A stretch of DNA of 64,000 nucleotides from JACCZX01 sp963801035. GTDB lineage: Bacteria; Pseudomonadota; Gammaproteobacteria; Burkholderiales; Burkholderiaceae_F. Each line of letters opens with the position of its first letter. Within the stretch, counting starts at the first letter, position 1. This document shows positions 1 to 8,111 of this stretch, one piece after another. The translations under genes and the position numbers were made by a program. The stretch spans positions 248,001 to 312,000 of the forward strand of contig CAWDDF010000004.1 of assembly GCA_963801035.1 (NCBI GenBank). Reading direction: 5' to 3'. The notes below the pieces were generated by a model that was given only the letters and a program-made list of their open reading frames with translations, was not told the origin of the DNA and did not search any database.

Positions 1-2
1 CG

Positions 3-947
3 ACCGCGTTCATCGCGATGGGCTTTTTATCGAGCCTGTTTGTCCTGACGCTGCTGCGCGATGTTGCACTCGCGATTATGTGGATCGGCAGCCAACTCGG
101 TCTGCCGCTGTCCGTATCGACATTCGCAGTATGGAGTGCGCTGGTCGTTCCTGCGGCTGCATCGCTGATGACACTTTGGGGACTGATCAACGCGCGCCGA
201 ACGGCGCGAGTAGTTAAAGTCGATGTGCCGATCGTTAATCTGCCGGCATCGCTGGATGGCTTCACGATTGCACAGATCAGCGACATCCATGTTGGCCAGA
301 CAATCAAGGGCGACTATCTGCAGTCCATTGTCGGCGCCGTAAATAGTTTGCAGGCCGATATGGTCGCTGTCACCGGAGATTTGGTCGACGGCAGCGTGGC
401 GCAGCTACGTTCGCACGTCGAGCCGCTCCGAGATCTGACATCCCGCCACGGAACGTACTTCGTCACCGGCAACCACGAGTATTACAGCGGCGTCACTGCG
501 TGGGTGTCCGAGCTGCGCCGCCTCGGAATAAACGTGCTGCTCAATGAGCATGTGGTCCTACGCCATAACGACGACTCGTTGGTTATCGCCGGGGTCACCG
601 ATTACAGCGGGCACCACTTCGATGAATCTCACCGTAGCGATGCCGTGGCAGCCATCGCCAGTGCACCGAGTGATGTCGTGCGAATTTTGTTGGCGCATCA
701 GCCGCGATCCGCAGCCGGAGCGCTGCAGGCGGGATTTCACTTGCAACTCTCTGGGCACACACATGGCGGCCAGTTCTGGCCGTGGAACTTCTTCGTTCGA
801 CTGCAGCAGCCGTTTACAGCCGGATTGCATCGGTTGCAGAGTCTATGGGTCTATACGAGCCGGGGCACCGGGTACTGGGGACCGCCGAAGCGATTCGGCG
901 CACCTTCCGAGATCACACACTTACGACTCGTGTCAGCACGTCCGTAA
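3..947 (+). CDS. Membrane-anchored metallophosphoesterase (5' end cut by window)
   Basis: Calcineurin-like phosphoesterase of the YkuE/YaeI/LpxG-like group: an N-terminal membrane anchor with a dimetal phosphoesterase domain outside. Counting from the ATG at 18, hydrophobic segments span about 5-27 and 34-57. The metal ligands follow in family order: SDIH at 88-91, GDLVDG at 120-125, GNHE at 151-154, a lone His near 227, and GHTHG at 246-250. The frame is open to the first base of the window, and such proteins usually have more membrane segments, so the true start probably lies upstream. The substrate is unknown; relatives act on phosphodiesters or UDP-diacylglucosamine. It converges on the HD-GYP gene, with 19 bases between the stops. 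Confidence 0.85.
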   Translation, partial: TAFIAMGFLSSLFVLTLLRDVALAIMWIGSQLGLPLSVSTFAVWSALVVPAAASLMTLWGLINARRTARVVKVDVPIVNLPASLDGFTIAQISDIHVGQTIKGDYLQSIVGAVNSLQADMVAVTGDLVDGSVAQLRSHVEPLRDLTSRHGTYFVTGNHEYYSGVTAWVSELRRLGINVLLNEHVVLRHNDDSLVIAGVTDYSGHHFDESHRSDAVAAIASAPSDVVRILLAHQPRSAAGALQAGFHLQLSGHTHGGQFWPWNFFVRLQQPFTAGLHRLQSLWVYTSRGTGYWGPPKRFGAPSEITHLRLVSARP

Positions 948-966
948 GGGATCCACTCTTCCGTCT

Positions 967-2754
967 CTAGTTCAACAGAAGCTTGCCCAGTGCGCGGCGC
1001 GCGGATACAAATTCTGAGGGCTCGGCCTTTTCGACCAGTTGATCATCCAGGCTACGCCCGGTCGCGCGCAGGTCTTTGGTGACCTGCAGCAGCGCATCGA
1101 CGACGGCGGGATCGAACTGCGCGCTCTTTTCGGTGCACAGATAAATGCGCACCTCATCGTGCGGCAGCGCCTTTCTCCACGGCCGGTCGTGCGTCAGTGA
1201 GTCATACGCGTCGGCCGCATGCACGATGCGCGCTTCAAGCGGAATATCCTGACCGGACATCCCGTCGGGCGTTCCGTTGCCGTCGAATCGCTCGTGGTGT
1301 GAGCGGGCGACGTGCGCGAAAGCAGCGCCGCGCTGCGCACCGAGTTGCTCACGTATCAGCTCCTCGCCAAACTTCGCGTGCGAGTGCAGGAATTCCTTTT
1401 CCTGCCACGTAAGCGGGCCGCGTTGACGTAGCAGCGATTCCGGAACGGAGCCTTTGCCAACGTCGTGCAGCCGGGCGGCGCGCTCGATCGTCGTCTGCAT
1501 AGCGATCGCCCACGGAAGCTGATTCGCCACCAACCGTGATAGCGCGCCGACGCGGATCGTGTGCTCGCCGCTCGGCTCCTGTTTCGCTTCGGCTGCCGCC
1601 GCGAGATTTTCAAGAGCGACCAGCTTGCTATCAATCGTGATCGTTTCTTCCCAGCCCAACGGCCGCGTGTTTTCCCACTCTCGATCATCCGGCTCGCTCG
1701 CCTGCGGATCGGCGCGGTCAAAGTGCAGTCTTTGCATCTTCTTCAAAAGCACCGACACATCACGCATCACCTGCAGCGCCTCTTCGCCGCGTCCGACATA
1801 TCGATACGCATCCGCGAGTACTAGGTGCGCCGGCACTTCCATCCCCGTGGAGATAGACGCCGCGCGCCGGTGTGACTTTCTCAGCAGCTCCAGCCCCTCG
1901 TCTACCTTGCCCAGGCGAACTTCGACCGTGCCGGCAGCCTGCAGCGCTAGATATTCCCATCGCACGTTGCCCGACCCCTTGGCGCTCGCGAACATCGACT
2001 TCGCAACGTCGCTCGCCTCGTTCAATCGGCCGGCCTTTGCCAGCAAAATGCAATGGATGTTGTCGTAGTGCAGTTGAACCGTGCGGTGCTGCGGATTGGC
2101 GTCTTGACCTTGCGCCAGGGCGCGAGCGCGCGTGCTGAACTCGAGTCCGCGTTCAACATCGTTCAGTTGTGACGAGATCGCCGCGGTATTCGCAGCAGCC
2201 GCCGCAGCCATCAGCACCGCGGGTGCTCCACTGGCATCGGCGCCCTCGAATGCTTCAGGCCAGCGCTCATACACATCCCACGCGAGTTGAAAGCATCGCT
2301 GCGCGTTGTCGTCCCAGCCGATGTTCGTCAGCACGACACCCAGATTGACGACGGTCGACACTTCGGCAACGGGATCTTCCATTTCGCGCGCGATCTCGAC
2401 GGCTTCCTGCAGACTGCCAAGCGCCGCGGGCGCATTGATAATGTCGCCAGTGAAGTACCCATGCAGCGAGAGCGCGCGCCGCAGCAAGCGGCGATCGGGA
2501 AGGTCGCGACAAATGTCGATCGCGCGCTCGAGCAACGGCCCCATCTTTTGCGCACGCCCGAGCGCGTTGAATCCGGCGACCACCGCGAACACAGCAGCAA
2601 CGTAAGCATCGCTTCGAGCCTCTGCAGCCCGCAGCTCGCGCTGCAAACCGTCGAGCTCGATCAGCATGTCGCCGGCGGCGCGTCCGGACGCGTTGGCCGT
2701 CAACGCGGCAGCGCGTACCTGGATGGCCCGAAACCTCGCGGAATTGTCCTGCAT
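967..2754 (-). CDS. TPR-repeat protein with C-terminal HD-GYP domain
   Basis: Cytosolic signalling protein of 595 residues. Residues about 20-350 are Ala/Leu-rich helical repeats of TPR type. The C-terminal third is an HD-GYP domain, a family that degrades cyclic di-GMP using a di-iron centre. The metal motif HDVGKG begins at His430 and the HHE motif is at about 486-488, followed by a conserved RIVHAADAYDSLT segment. The diagnostic GYP loop reads GTP (GNGTPDG), so catalytic activity is likely but not certain. No receiver or membrane domain is present; the TPR region may sense a protein partner. It is transcribed alone, away from the macA operon. Confidence 0.85.
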   Translation of the reverse strand: MQDNSARFRAIQVRAAALTANASGRAAGDMLIELDGLQRELRAAEARSDAYVAAVFAVVAGFNALGRAQKMGPLLERAIDICRDLPDRRLLRRALSLHGYFTGDIINAPAALGSLQEAVEIAREMEDPVAEVSTVVNLGVVLTNIGWDDNAQRCFQLAWDVYERWPEAFEGADASGAPAVLMAAAAAANTAAISSQLNDVERGLEFSTRARALAQGQDANPQHRTVQLHYDNIHCILLAKAGRLNEASDVAKSMFASAKGSGNVRWEYLALQAAGTVEVRLGKVDEGLELLRKSHRRAASISTGMEVPAHLVLADAYRYVGRGEEALQVMRDVSVLLKKMQRLHFDRADPQASEPDDREWENTRPLGWEETITIDSKLVALENLAAAAEAKQEPSGEHTIRVGALSRLVANQLPWAIAMQTTIERAARLHDVGKGSVPESLLRQRGPLTWQEKEFLHSHAKFGEELIREQLGAQRGAAFAHVARSHHERFDGNGTPDGMSGQDIPLEARIVHAADAYDSLTHDRPWRKALPHDEVRIYLCTEKSAQFDPAVVDALLQVTKDLRATGRSLDDQLVEKAEPSEFVSARRALGKLLLN

Positions 2755-3210
2755 TGCGCGAGACTACGGCTCATCCACCGCTATCGAACTGTCAAAAACG
2801 AGCTTGTAAGCCCCTAGTCCGGGCGAGACCGGTCAAAGCAGCGAATTGCCTCAGGAAAGCCGAGCGATTCACGCATTTCCGATCACGGCTTCGTCTTCTC
2901 CTGCGGTTTGTAAGTCGCGCTAGGGCATTTGCCGTTTGGACGCTTTGCATAAATCGATCCCTTGGCGCGCTTTCGTACCCATTTGCCGTCTTCGATGATC
3001 CTGGCGATCACGGTGATGAAAAGTCTGGCGATGCTACTCGCGAGATTTCGGGCGCGATAGCCCACGTTCATTTCGCCATCGCTGATACATCTTGTTGCGA
3101 TTGACACACCCGAAGCCTGCTTGCGCTGGCTTCTGCGGTCCGCACCTGCGCGAGATCGAACGTTATATCGCCAAGAAAAACTTCTTCCACCTGCCGCCAG
3201 CCAACACTGA
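2755..3210. other. 456-bp intergenic region between the divergent HD-GYP and macA genes
   Basis: No large gene. It holds two short, coding-looking frames, listed separately: a minus-strand frame at 2883-3071 and a plus-strand frame ending in an ATGA overlap with macA. The promoters of both flanking genes must lie here, but I see no convincing -35/-10 pair or strong dyad. Confidence 0.6.
2883..3071 (-). CDS. Possible 62-residue basic small protein
   Basis: ATG at 3071 to a stop at 2883. The N-terminal half is hydrophobic and the C-terminal 30 residues are rich in Lys and Arg, ending in a Pro/Lys tail. In such GC-rich DNA a random frame would favour Arg, Ala and Gly, so the many Lys codons support real coding. 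No family recognised. It lies upstream of the HD-GYP gene on the same strand. Could be chance. Confidence 0.35.
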   Translation of the reverse strand: MNVGYRARNLASSIARLFITVIARIIEDGKWVRKRAKGSIYAKRPNGKCPSATYKPQEKTKP

Positions 3211-3214
3211 ATGA
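3092..3214 (+). CDS. Possible leader ORF translationally coupled to macA
   Basis: An open frame with no ATG but TTG codons at 3092, 3095 and 3101. It ends in a TGA that overlaps the macA ATG as ATGA (3211-3214). The last 35 codons look coding (Lys, Phe, Tyr, Ile codons, two Cys). It could be a short leader peptide or the tail of a frameshifted small gene. No family recognised. Confidence 0.2.
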   Translation: MLRLTHPKPACAGFCGPHLREIERYIAKKNFFHLPPANTE

Positions 3215-4608
3215 ACGCCTCCATTTCGCACCTTCGATCATGGTTTCGGCCGATCGCGCTCTTAATGCTTGCGCTCGTTCTCGCCGCCGGCGGCTGGTGG
3301 GCGTGGCAAGCGTGGGGTGCCGGCGCGAAGAAGTCCGACGAATTCATTTTCGCCACTGTGCAGCGCGGTGACATCGAAGACCTGGTCGGCGCGACGGGGT
3401 CGCTGCAGCCACGCGACTATGTCGACGTCGGCGCTCAGGTGTCCGGACAGTTGAAGAAGCTTCACGTTGAAGTGGGCACCGAAGTCAAAGAAGGCCAACT
3501 GCTGGCGGAGATCGATGCCGAGCAGTCCGCCGCGCGCGTCGATGCGAATCGCGCGTCGCTGCGCGCGCAGCAGGCGACGCTGGTCGAGCGCCAGGTCAAT
3601 CTCGAAAAAGCCGAGCGCGATCTGCAGCGTCAGAAGAACCTGATGGCCGAAGAGGCCACCACTACCGAGCAGGTGCAGAACGCCGAGACCGCCGTGCGCA
3701 CTGCAGCCACGCAGATCAATACGCTGAAGGCGCAGATGCAGCAGCAGCAGGCCAGCATGCGCGTCGAGGAAGCGAACCTGAAGTTCACCAAGATCTACGC
3801 GCCGATGTCCGGCACGGTGATCAGCATCACCGCACGCCAGGGCCAGACGTTGAACACCAATCAGTCGGCGCCGACATTGCTGCGCATCGCCGATCTGTCG
3901 ACGATGACGGTGCAGACGCAAGTCGGCGAAGCCGACGTCGCGAAGCTGCGCAATGGCATGTCGAGCTACTTCACGACGCTCGGCAGCCCGGGCCGCCGCT
4001 TCTACGGCCAGCTGCGCAAGATCGAGCCGACTCCGACGGTCACCAACAACGTCGTGCTCTACAACGCGCTGTTCGACGTGCCGAATCCGAACAAGGTGCT
4101 GATGCCGCAGATGACGGCGCAGGTGTTCTTCGTCGTCGCCGAAGCGCGCGATGTGCTGACGCTGCCGGTGGCGGCGCTGACATATCAACGTCCGGCGCGC
4201 ACGCAAACCGCTGTTGCGGACGATGGCAACGGCTCGACTCCCGCGTCCAGTGCCGAAGCGCCGAAAAAAGCCAGCGAAGACTCCGCGGACAGACCTCGCG
4301 GCGAACGTGCACGGGGTCCGCGCAGAGATGCTGCAGCCAGCGCAACCTCAACACCACGCCGCGCGATCGTCAAAGTTGCGACCTCGAAGGATGAGCGCAA
4401 TCCAACCATCGTCGAGCGCGAAGTCACCGTCGGCGTCGCGAGCCGCGTGAACGCCGAAATCCTCTCCGGCCTGAACGAAGGTGAGCGCATTGTCGTCGGC
4501 GTCAAAGTGCCCGAGGCGCCTGCAAAGGCGGGTGCACAGACCAAAGGCGCGACGCCGCTTGGCGCAGCCGGTGCGCCGGGAGGAATGGGCGGAGGCTTCA
4601 GGCGATGA
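3211..4608 (+). CDS. macA: MacA-like periplasmic adaptor subunit of tripartite efflux pump
   Basis: Membrane fusion protein of the HlyD/MacA family, 465 residues. It links the inner-membrane ABC transporter MacB to an outer-membrane channel. A single N-terminal membrane anchor spans about 14-30. A split lipoyl-like domain flanks a helical hairpin (about 85-190, Gln/Ala/Glu-rich coiled coil), followed by a beta-barrel domain. Unusual for the family is a Ser/Ala/Arg/Lys-rich low-complexity insert at about 330-385, before the last membrane-proximal segment, and a Gly-rich end. The stop overlaps the macB ATG by four bases, so the two are translationally coupled. Confidence 0.93.
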   Translation: MNASISHLRSWFRPIALLMLALVLAAGGWWAWQAWGAGAKKSDEFIFATVQRGDIEDLVGATGSLQPRDYVDVGAQVSGQLKKLHVEVGTEVKEGQLLAEIDAEQSAARVDANRASLRAQQATLVERQVNLEKAERDLQRQKNLMAEEATTTEQVQNAETAVRTAATQINTLKAQMQQQQASMRVEEANLKFTKIYAPMSGTVISITARQGQTLNTNQSAPTLLRIADLSTMTVQTQVGEADVAKLRNGMSSYFTTLGSPGRRFYGQLRKIEPTPTVTNNVVLYNALFDVPNPNKVLMPQMTAQVFFVVAEARDVLTLPVAALTYQRPARTQTAVADDGNGSTPASSAEAPKKASEDSADRPRGERARGPRRDAAASATSTPRRAIVKVATSKDERNPTIVEREVTVGVASRVNAEILSGLNEGERIVVGVKVPEAPAKAGAQTKGATPLGAAGAPGGMGGGFRR

Positions 4609-6626
4609 CGCCCGACAGTTCGTCACGATTTCCGGCCGCGACATCACGATTTCCTGTTGCCGCAAAGCACGCAACAGCGACGCGCGATACGACGCCGCTG
4701 ATCGAGCTCTCCGGCGTCAAGAAAACGTACGTTAACGGCGACCTCGCAGTCGAAGTGCTGCACGGCATCGACCTCGCGATCAATCCGGGTGAGCTGGTCG
4801 CGATCATGGGCGCATCGGGCTCGGGCAAGAGCACGCTGATGAACATCCTCGGCTGCCTCGATCGTCCGACCGAAGGCAGCTACAAATTCATGGGCCGTGA
4901 CGTGTCGACGCTCGACCGTGATCAGCTGGCCGAGCTGCGCCGCGAATCGTTCGGCTTCGTGTTCCAGAGTTACAACCTGATCGCGACCGGCACCGCGACC
5001 GATAACGTCGAGATGCCGGCGGTCTACGCCGGCTTGTCGCCCGCCGAGCGTCACGCGCGTGCGAGTGAACTACTTGACATGCTTGGCCTCGGCGATCGCA
5101 CACACCATCGCCCGAATCAATTGTCGGGCGGTCAGCAACAGCGTGTATCGATCGCACGCGCGCTGATGAACGGCGGCCGCGTGATCCTTGCCGACGAGCC
5201 GACCGGCGCGCTCGACAGCAAGAGCGGCGCCGAGGTGATGCGCAAGCTGAAGGAGCTCAACGCGGAGGGTCACACGGTGATACTGATCACGCACGCGCGC
5301 GAAGTCGCCGAGCACGCGCCGCGAGTGATCGAGATCAAGGATGGCCGCATCGTTGCGGATCCCGGCCCGCAGCCGCCCGCGAATCACAATGCTGCCGATG
5401 CATGGCAGCCGCGGCGCGGCCGCATCTCGCACGGCGCCGACGTCACCGAAGCAACGAAAACCGCGCTGCGCGCTCTGCGCGCCAACGTCTTCCGCTCGGT
5501 GCTGACGTTGCTCGGCATCGTGATCGGCGTCGCCTCAGTGATCGCGATGCTCGCGATCGGCGACGGCGCCAAGCAGGCGGTGATCGATCGCATCAGCGCG
5601 ATGGGCTCGAACCTGTTGCTGGTGCGCCCCGGTGCGCCGAACCAGCGCGGCTTTCAGAACACTGCGACGCTGGTGCTCTCGGACGTTCAGGCGATCGATC
5701 GTGAAGTGCCCAACGTGCTGGCCGCCATTCCTGAACAGAGCAGCACCGCCACCTTGCGCTTCGGCGGCGCTGACTACTCGAGCCAGGTGACCGGCACCTC
5801 GGCCAAGTTTCCGCTGGCGCGCCAATGGAAAATCGCGCGCGGCGTGTTCTTCAGCGAAGAAGACGAACGCGACTATGCAACAGTCGCCGTGCTCGGACAG
5901 ACCGTCGCCAGGGCGCTGTTCGCGAACGGCGAAGATCCGTTGGGCCAGTTCGTGCTGGTCAACAACCTGATGTTTCAGGTGATCGGCGTGATGGCTCCGC
6001 GCGGCGCTTCGCCCACCGGTCAGGATCAGGACGACGTCGTGCTGGTGCCGTACGCCACCAGCCAGCTGCGGCTTTCGGGCCAGCGCTTCCTGCGCAACGT
6101 GACGATCGCGGTCGAAGACGTCGAGCGCATCGACGAAACACAAGCCGCAGTCGAAGCACTGCTCGCGCAGCGCCACGGCACGATCGACTTCCAGATCCGC
6201 AACATGGCGTCGATCATCGACACCGCAACCGAAACGCAGAACACGCTGACGATCCTTCTCGGCGCGGTCGCCGCGATCTCGCTGTTGGTCGGCGGCATCG
6301 GCGTGATGAACATCATGCTGGTCAGCGTCACCGAGCGCACACGCGAGATCGGCATCCGGATGGCGACCGGCGCACGCACGCGCAACATCCTGCAGCAGTT
6401 TCTGATTGAAGCGCTGGTCGTCTCGGCGGTCGGCGGCGCGATCGGAGTCGTGCTCGGGCTCGGTACCGCCGCGATCGTCGATGCGCTCGGCACGCAGGTG
6501 CAGTTCTCGCTCGCGCCGGTGCTGCTCGCGTTCGGCTGCGCATTCGCCACCGGCCTCATCTTCGGCTGGCTGCCGGCGAACAAAGCCGCGAAGCTCGACC
6601 CGGTAGTCGCGCTCTCATCGGAATAG
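4605..6626 (+). CDS. macB: MacB-like ABC exporter (ATPase-permease fusion)
   Basis: Inner-membrane ABC protein of 673 residues that powers the tripartite pump, exporting macrolides, peptides or lipids in characterised members. The ATPase comes first: Walker A GASGSGKST at 69-77, signature LSGGQQQR at 173-180, and Walker B with the catalytic Glu in ILADEP at about 194-199. The permease follows: one membrane helix at about 300-320, a large periplasmic MacB core domain, then three C-terminal helices. An extra N-terminal stretch of about 30 residues contains an imperfect SRFPAA/SRFPVA repeat. No substrate can be inferred from sequence. Confidence 0.94.
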   Translation: MTPDSSSRFPAATSRFPVAAKHATATRDTTPLIELSGVKKTYVNGDLAVEVLHGIDLAINPGELVAIMGASGSGKSTLMNILGCLDRPTEGSYKFMGRDVSTLDRDQLAELRRESFGFVFQSYNLIATGTATDNVEMPAVYAGLSPAERHARASELLDMLGLGDRTHHRPNQLSGGQQQRVSIARALMNGGRVILADEPTGALDSKSGAEVMRKLKELNAEGHTVILITHAREVAEHAPRVIEIKDGRIVADPGPQPPANHNAADAWQPRRGRISHGADVTEATKTALRALRANVFRSVLTLLGIVIGVASVIAMLAIGDGAKQAVIDRISAMGSNLLLVRPGAPNQRGFQNTATLVLSDVQAIDREVPNVLAAIPEQSSTATLRFGGADYSSQVTGTSAKFPLARQWKIARGVFFSEEDERDYATVAVLGQTVARALFANGEDPLGQFVLVNNLMFQVIGVMAPRGASPTGQDQDDVVLVPYATSQLRLSGQRFLRNVTIAVEDVERIDETQAAVEALLAQRHGTIDFQIRNMASIIDTATETQNTLTILLGAVAAISLLVGGIGVMNIMLVSVTERTREIGIRMATGARTRNILQQFLIEALVVSAVGGAIGVVLGLGTAAIVDALGTQVQFSLAPVLLAFGCAFATGLIFGWLPANKAAKLDPVVALSSE

Positions 6627-6635
6627 AAAGAAAAC

Positions 6636-8051
6636 ATGAACGCACTGATCAAACCGCTGACACTTGCGATCGCAGTTGCACTCGCAGGCTGTGCAGTCAC
6701 CGAACCGAAGACTCGCGTGCAGATCGACATGCCGCAGGCGTACACCGAAGCGTCTGCACCGATCGCCAGCGGAGCATCGAGCCAGCTGACCGTTGACTGG
6801 TGGACCAACTTCGGCTCGCCGCAGCTGACGTCGCTGATCGAACAGGCACTCGCCGGCAGCTCCGATATTCGCATCGCCGCCGAGCGCATCACGCAAGCCG
6901 AGCTCGCGCTGCGCCAGGCCAATGCGTCACTGCTGCCGCAGATCGGCCTCGGCGCCGGCCAATCATTCAGCCGCAGCGACAGCCCCGGCACCGATGCCAG
7001 CACGCGCCGCGGCACCAGCGTATCGGTCGCGATGAGCTACGAGATCGACCTGTGGGGTCGGATCGCCGCCGGCATCCAGGCGCAAGAGCAGGCGCTCAAC
7101 ATCAGCCGCTTCGACGCCGAAACCGTACGGCTGACGCTGACCAGCGCCGTCGCTGCCACATACTTTCAGCTGCTCGCCACGCGCGAGCGGCTCGACATCG
7201 GGCGCGAGAACCTCGCCACGGCAGAGCGCGTGCTGAAGGTCGTCGACGCGCGCTATCGCAACGGCGTCGCGACGCAGCTGGATCTTTCGCAGCAGACCAC
7301 CGCGGTGCTGAACGTCCGTGCCGCATTGATTCCGCTCGAAGTCGCCGAGCGCCAGACCGTTTCTGCGCTCGCGCTGCTGATCGGAAGAGTTCCGCAAGGC
7401 TTCGGAGTGGCGGAAGACAACTTCGAAGCGCTGCGCATTCCCACCATCGGCGCCGGCTTGCCGTCCGAGCTGCTGACGCGCCGCCCGGATCTGGCCGCGG
7501 CCGAAGCACAACTCGCCGCAGCCGATGCCAACGTCGCCGCCGCGCGCGCAGCGCTGCTGCCGAGCATCTCGTTGTCGACATCGGCGGGACTCGCAACGTC
7601 CGCGCTGTTGAGTTTGGCCAATCCGACCAATGCGATCTCAATCGGACTATCACTCGCACAAACACTGTTCGACGGCGGCCAGCGGCGCGCGCAGGTCGGA
7701 ATCGAACAATCGCAGCGGCGCATCCTGGTCGAGACGTACGCCAGCGCGGTACGTACCTCGTTAAAGGAAGTCGACGATGCATTGGCCAACGCCGACCGCG
7801 GCGCACGCCTGGAAGACGCGCAACTGCAAACGGTCGAGCAGGCGCAGCGTTCGTTGCGGCTCGCCGAGATCCGTTATCGCGAAGGCGCCGGCGATCTGCT
7901 CGCCGTGCTCGACGCACAGCGCAGTTTGTTCTCAGCGCAGGATCAGCTGGCGCAGTCGCGGCTCGAGCGGCTGACTGCGTCGATCGATCTGTTCAAAGCG
8001 CTCGGTGGTGGCTGGTCGGCACCTGAAGCAACAGTCGAAATAGCCGGATAG
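6636..8051 (+). CDS. NodT-family outer membrane efflux lipoprotein
   Basis: TolC-like outer membrane factor of the RND/MacAB type, 471 residues. A lipoprotein signal peptide ends in the lipobox LAGC with Cys19 as the acylated residue. Two homologous outer membrane efflux repeats follow, with the usual Ala/Gln-rich helices and the ELLTRRPDLAAAEAQL-type motif near the middle. It starts nine bases after macB, completing a three-gene adaptor-transporter-channel operon. Confidence 0.93.
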   Translation: MNALIKPLTLAIAVALAGCAVTEPKTRVQIDMPQAYTEASAPIASGASSQLTVDWWTNFGSPQLTSLIEQALAGSSDIRIAAERITQAELALRQANASLLPQIGLGAGQSFSRSDSPGTDASTRRGTSVSVAMSYEIDLWGRIAAGIQAQEQALNISRFDAETVRLTLTSAVAATYFQLLATRERLDIGRENLATAERVLKVVDARYRNGVATQLDLSQQTTAVLNVRAALIPLEVAERQTVSALALLIGRVPQGFGVAEDNFEALRIPTIGAGLPSELLTRRPDLAAAEAQLAAADANVAAARAALLPSISLSTSAGLATSALLSLANPTNAISIGLSLAQTLFDGGQRRAQVGIEQSQRRILVETYASAVRTSLKEVDDALANADRGARLEDAQLQTVEQAQRSLRLAEIRYREGAGDLLAVLDAQRSLFSAQDQLAQSRLERLTASIDLFKALGGGWSAPEATVEIAG

Positions 8052-8061
8052 CCCGTCGCGC

Positions 8062-8078
8062 AGCTTGCAACGCAAGCT
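8062..8078. terminator. Short hairpin after the efflux operon
   Basis: Perfect 7-bp inverted repeat AGCTTGC-aac-GCAAGCT, 10 bases after the stop of the outer membrane factor gene. It has no T-tract, so it is at best a weak or factor-assisted terminator. Confidence 0.25.
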
Positions 8079-8111
8079 CCGCTACCATCATGGCCTCCGC
8101 TGCGAGGTTCC

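Noticed and set aside
3262..4206. Long minus-strand frame (314 codons) opposite macA
   Set aside because: Antisense shadow of a well-conserved gene; composition is Arg/His/Leu-rich as expected from the opposite strand of GC-rich coding DNA.
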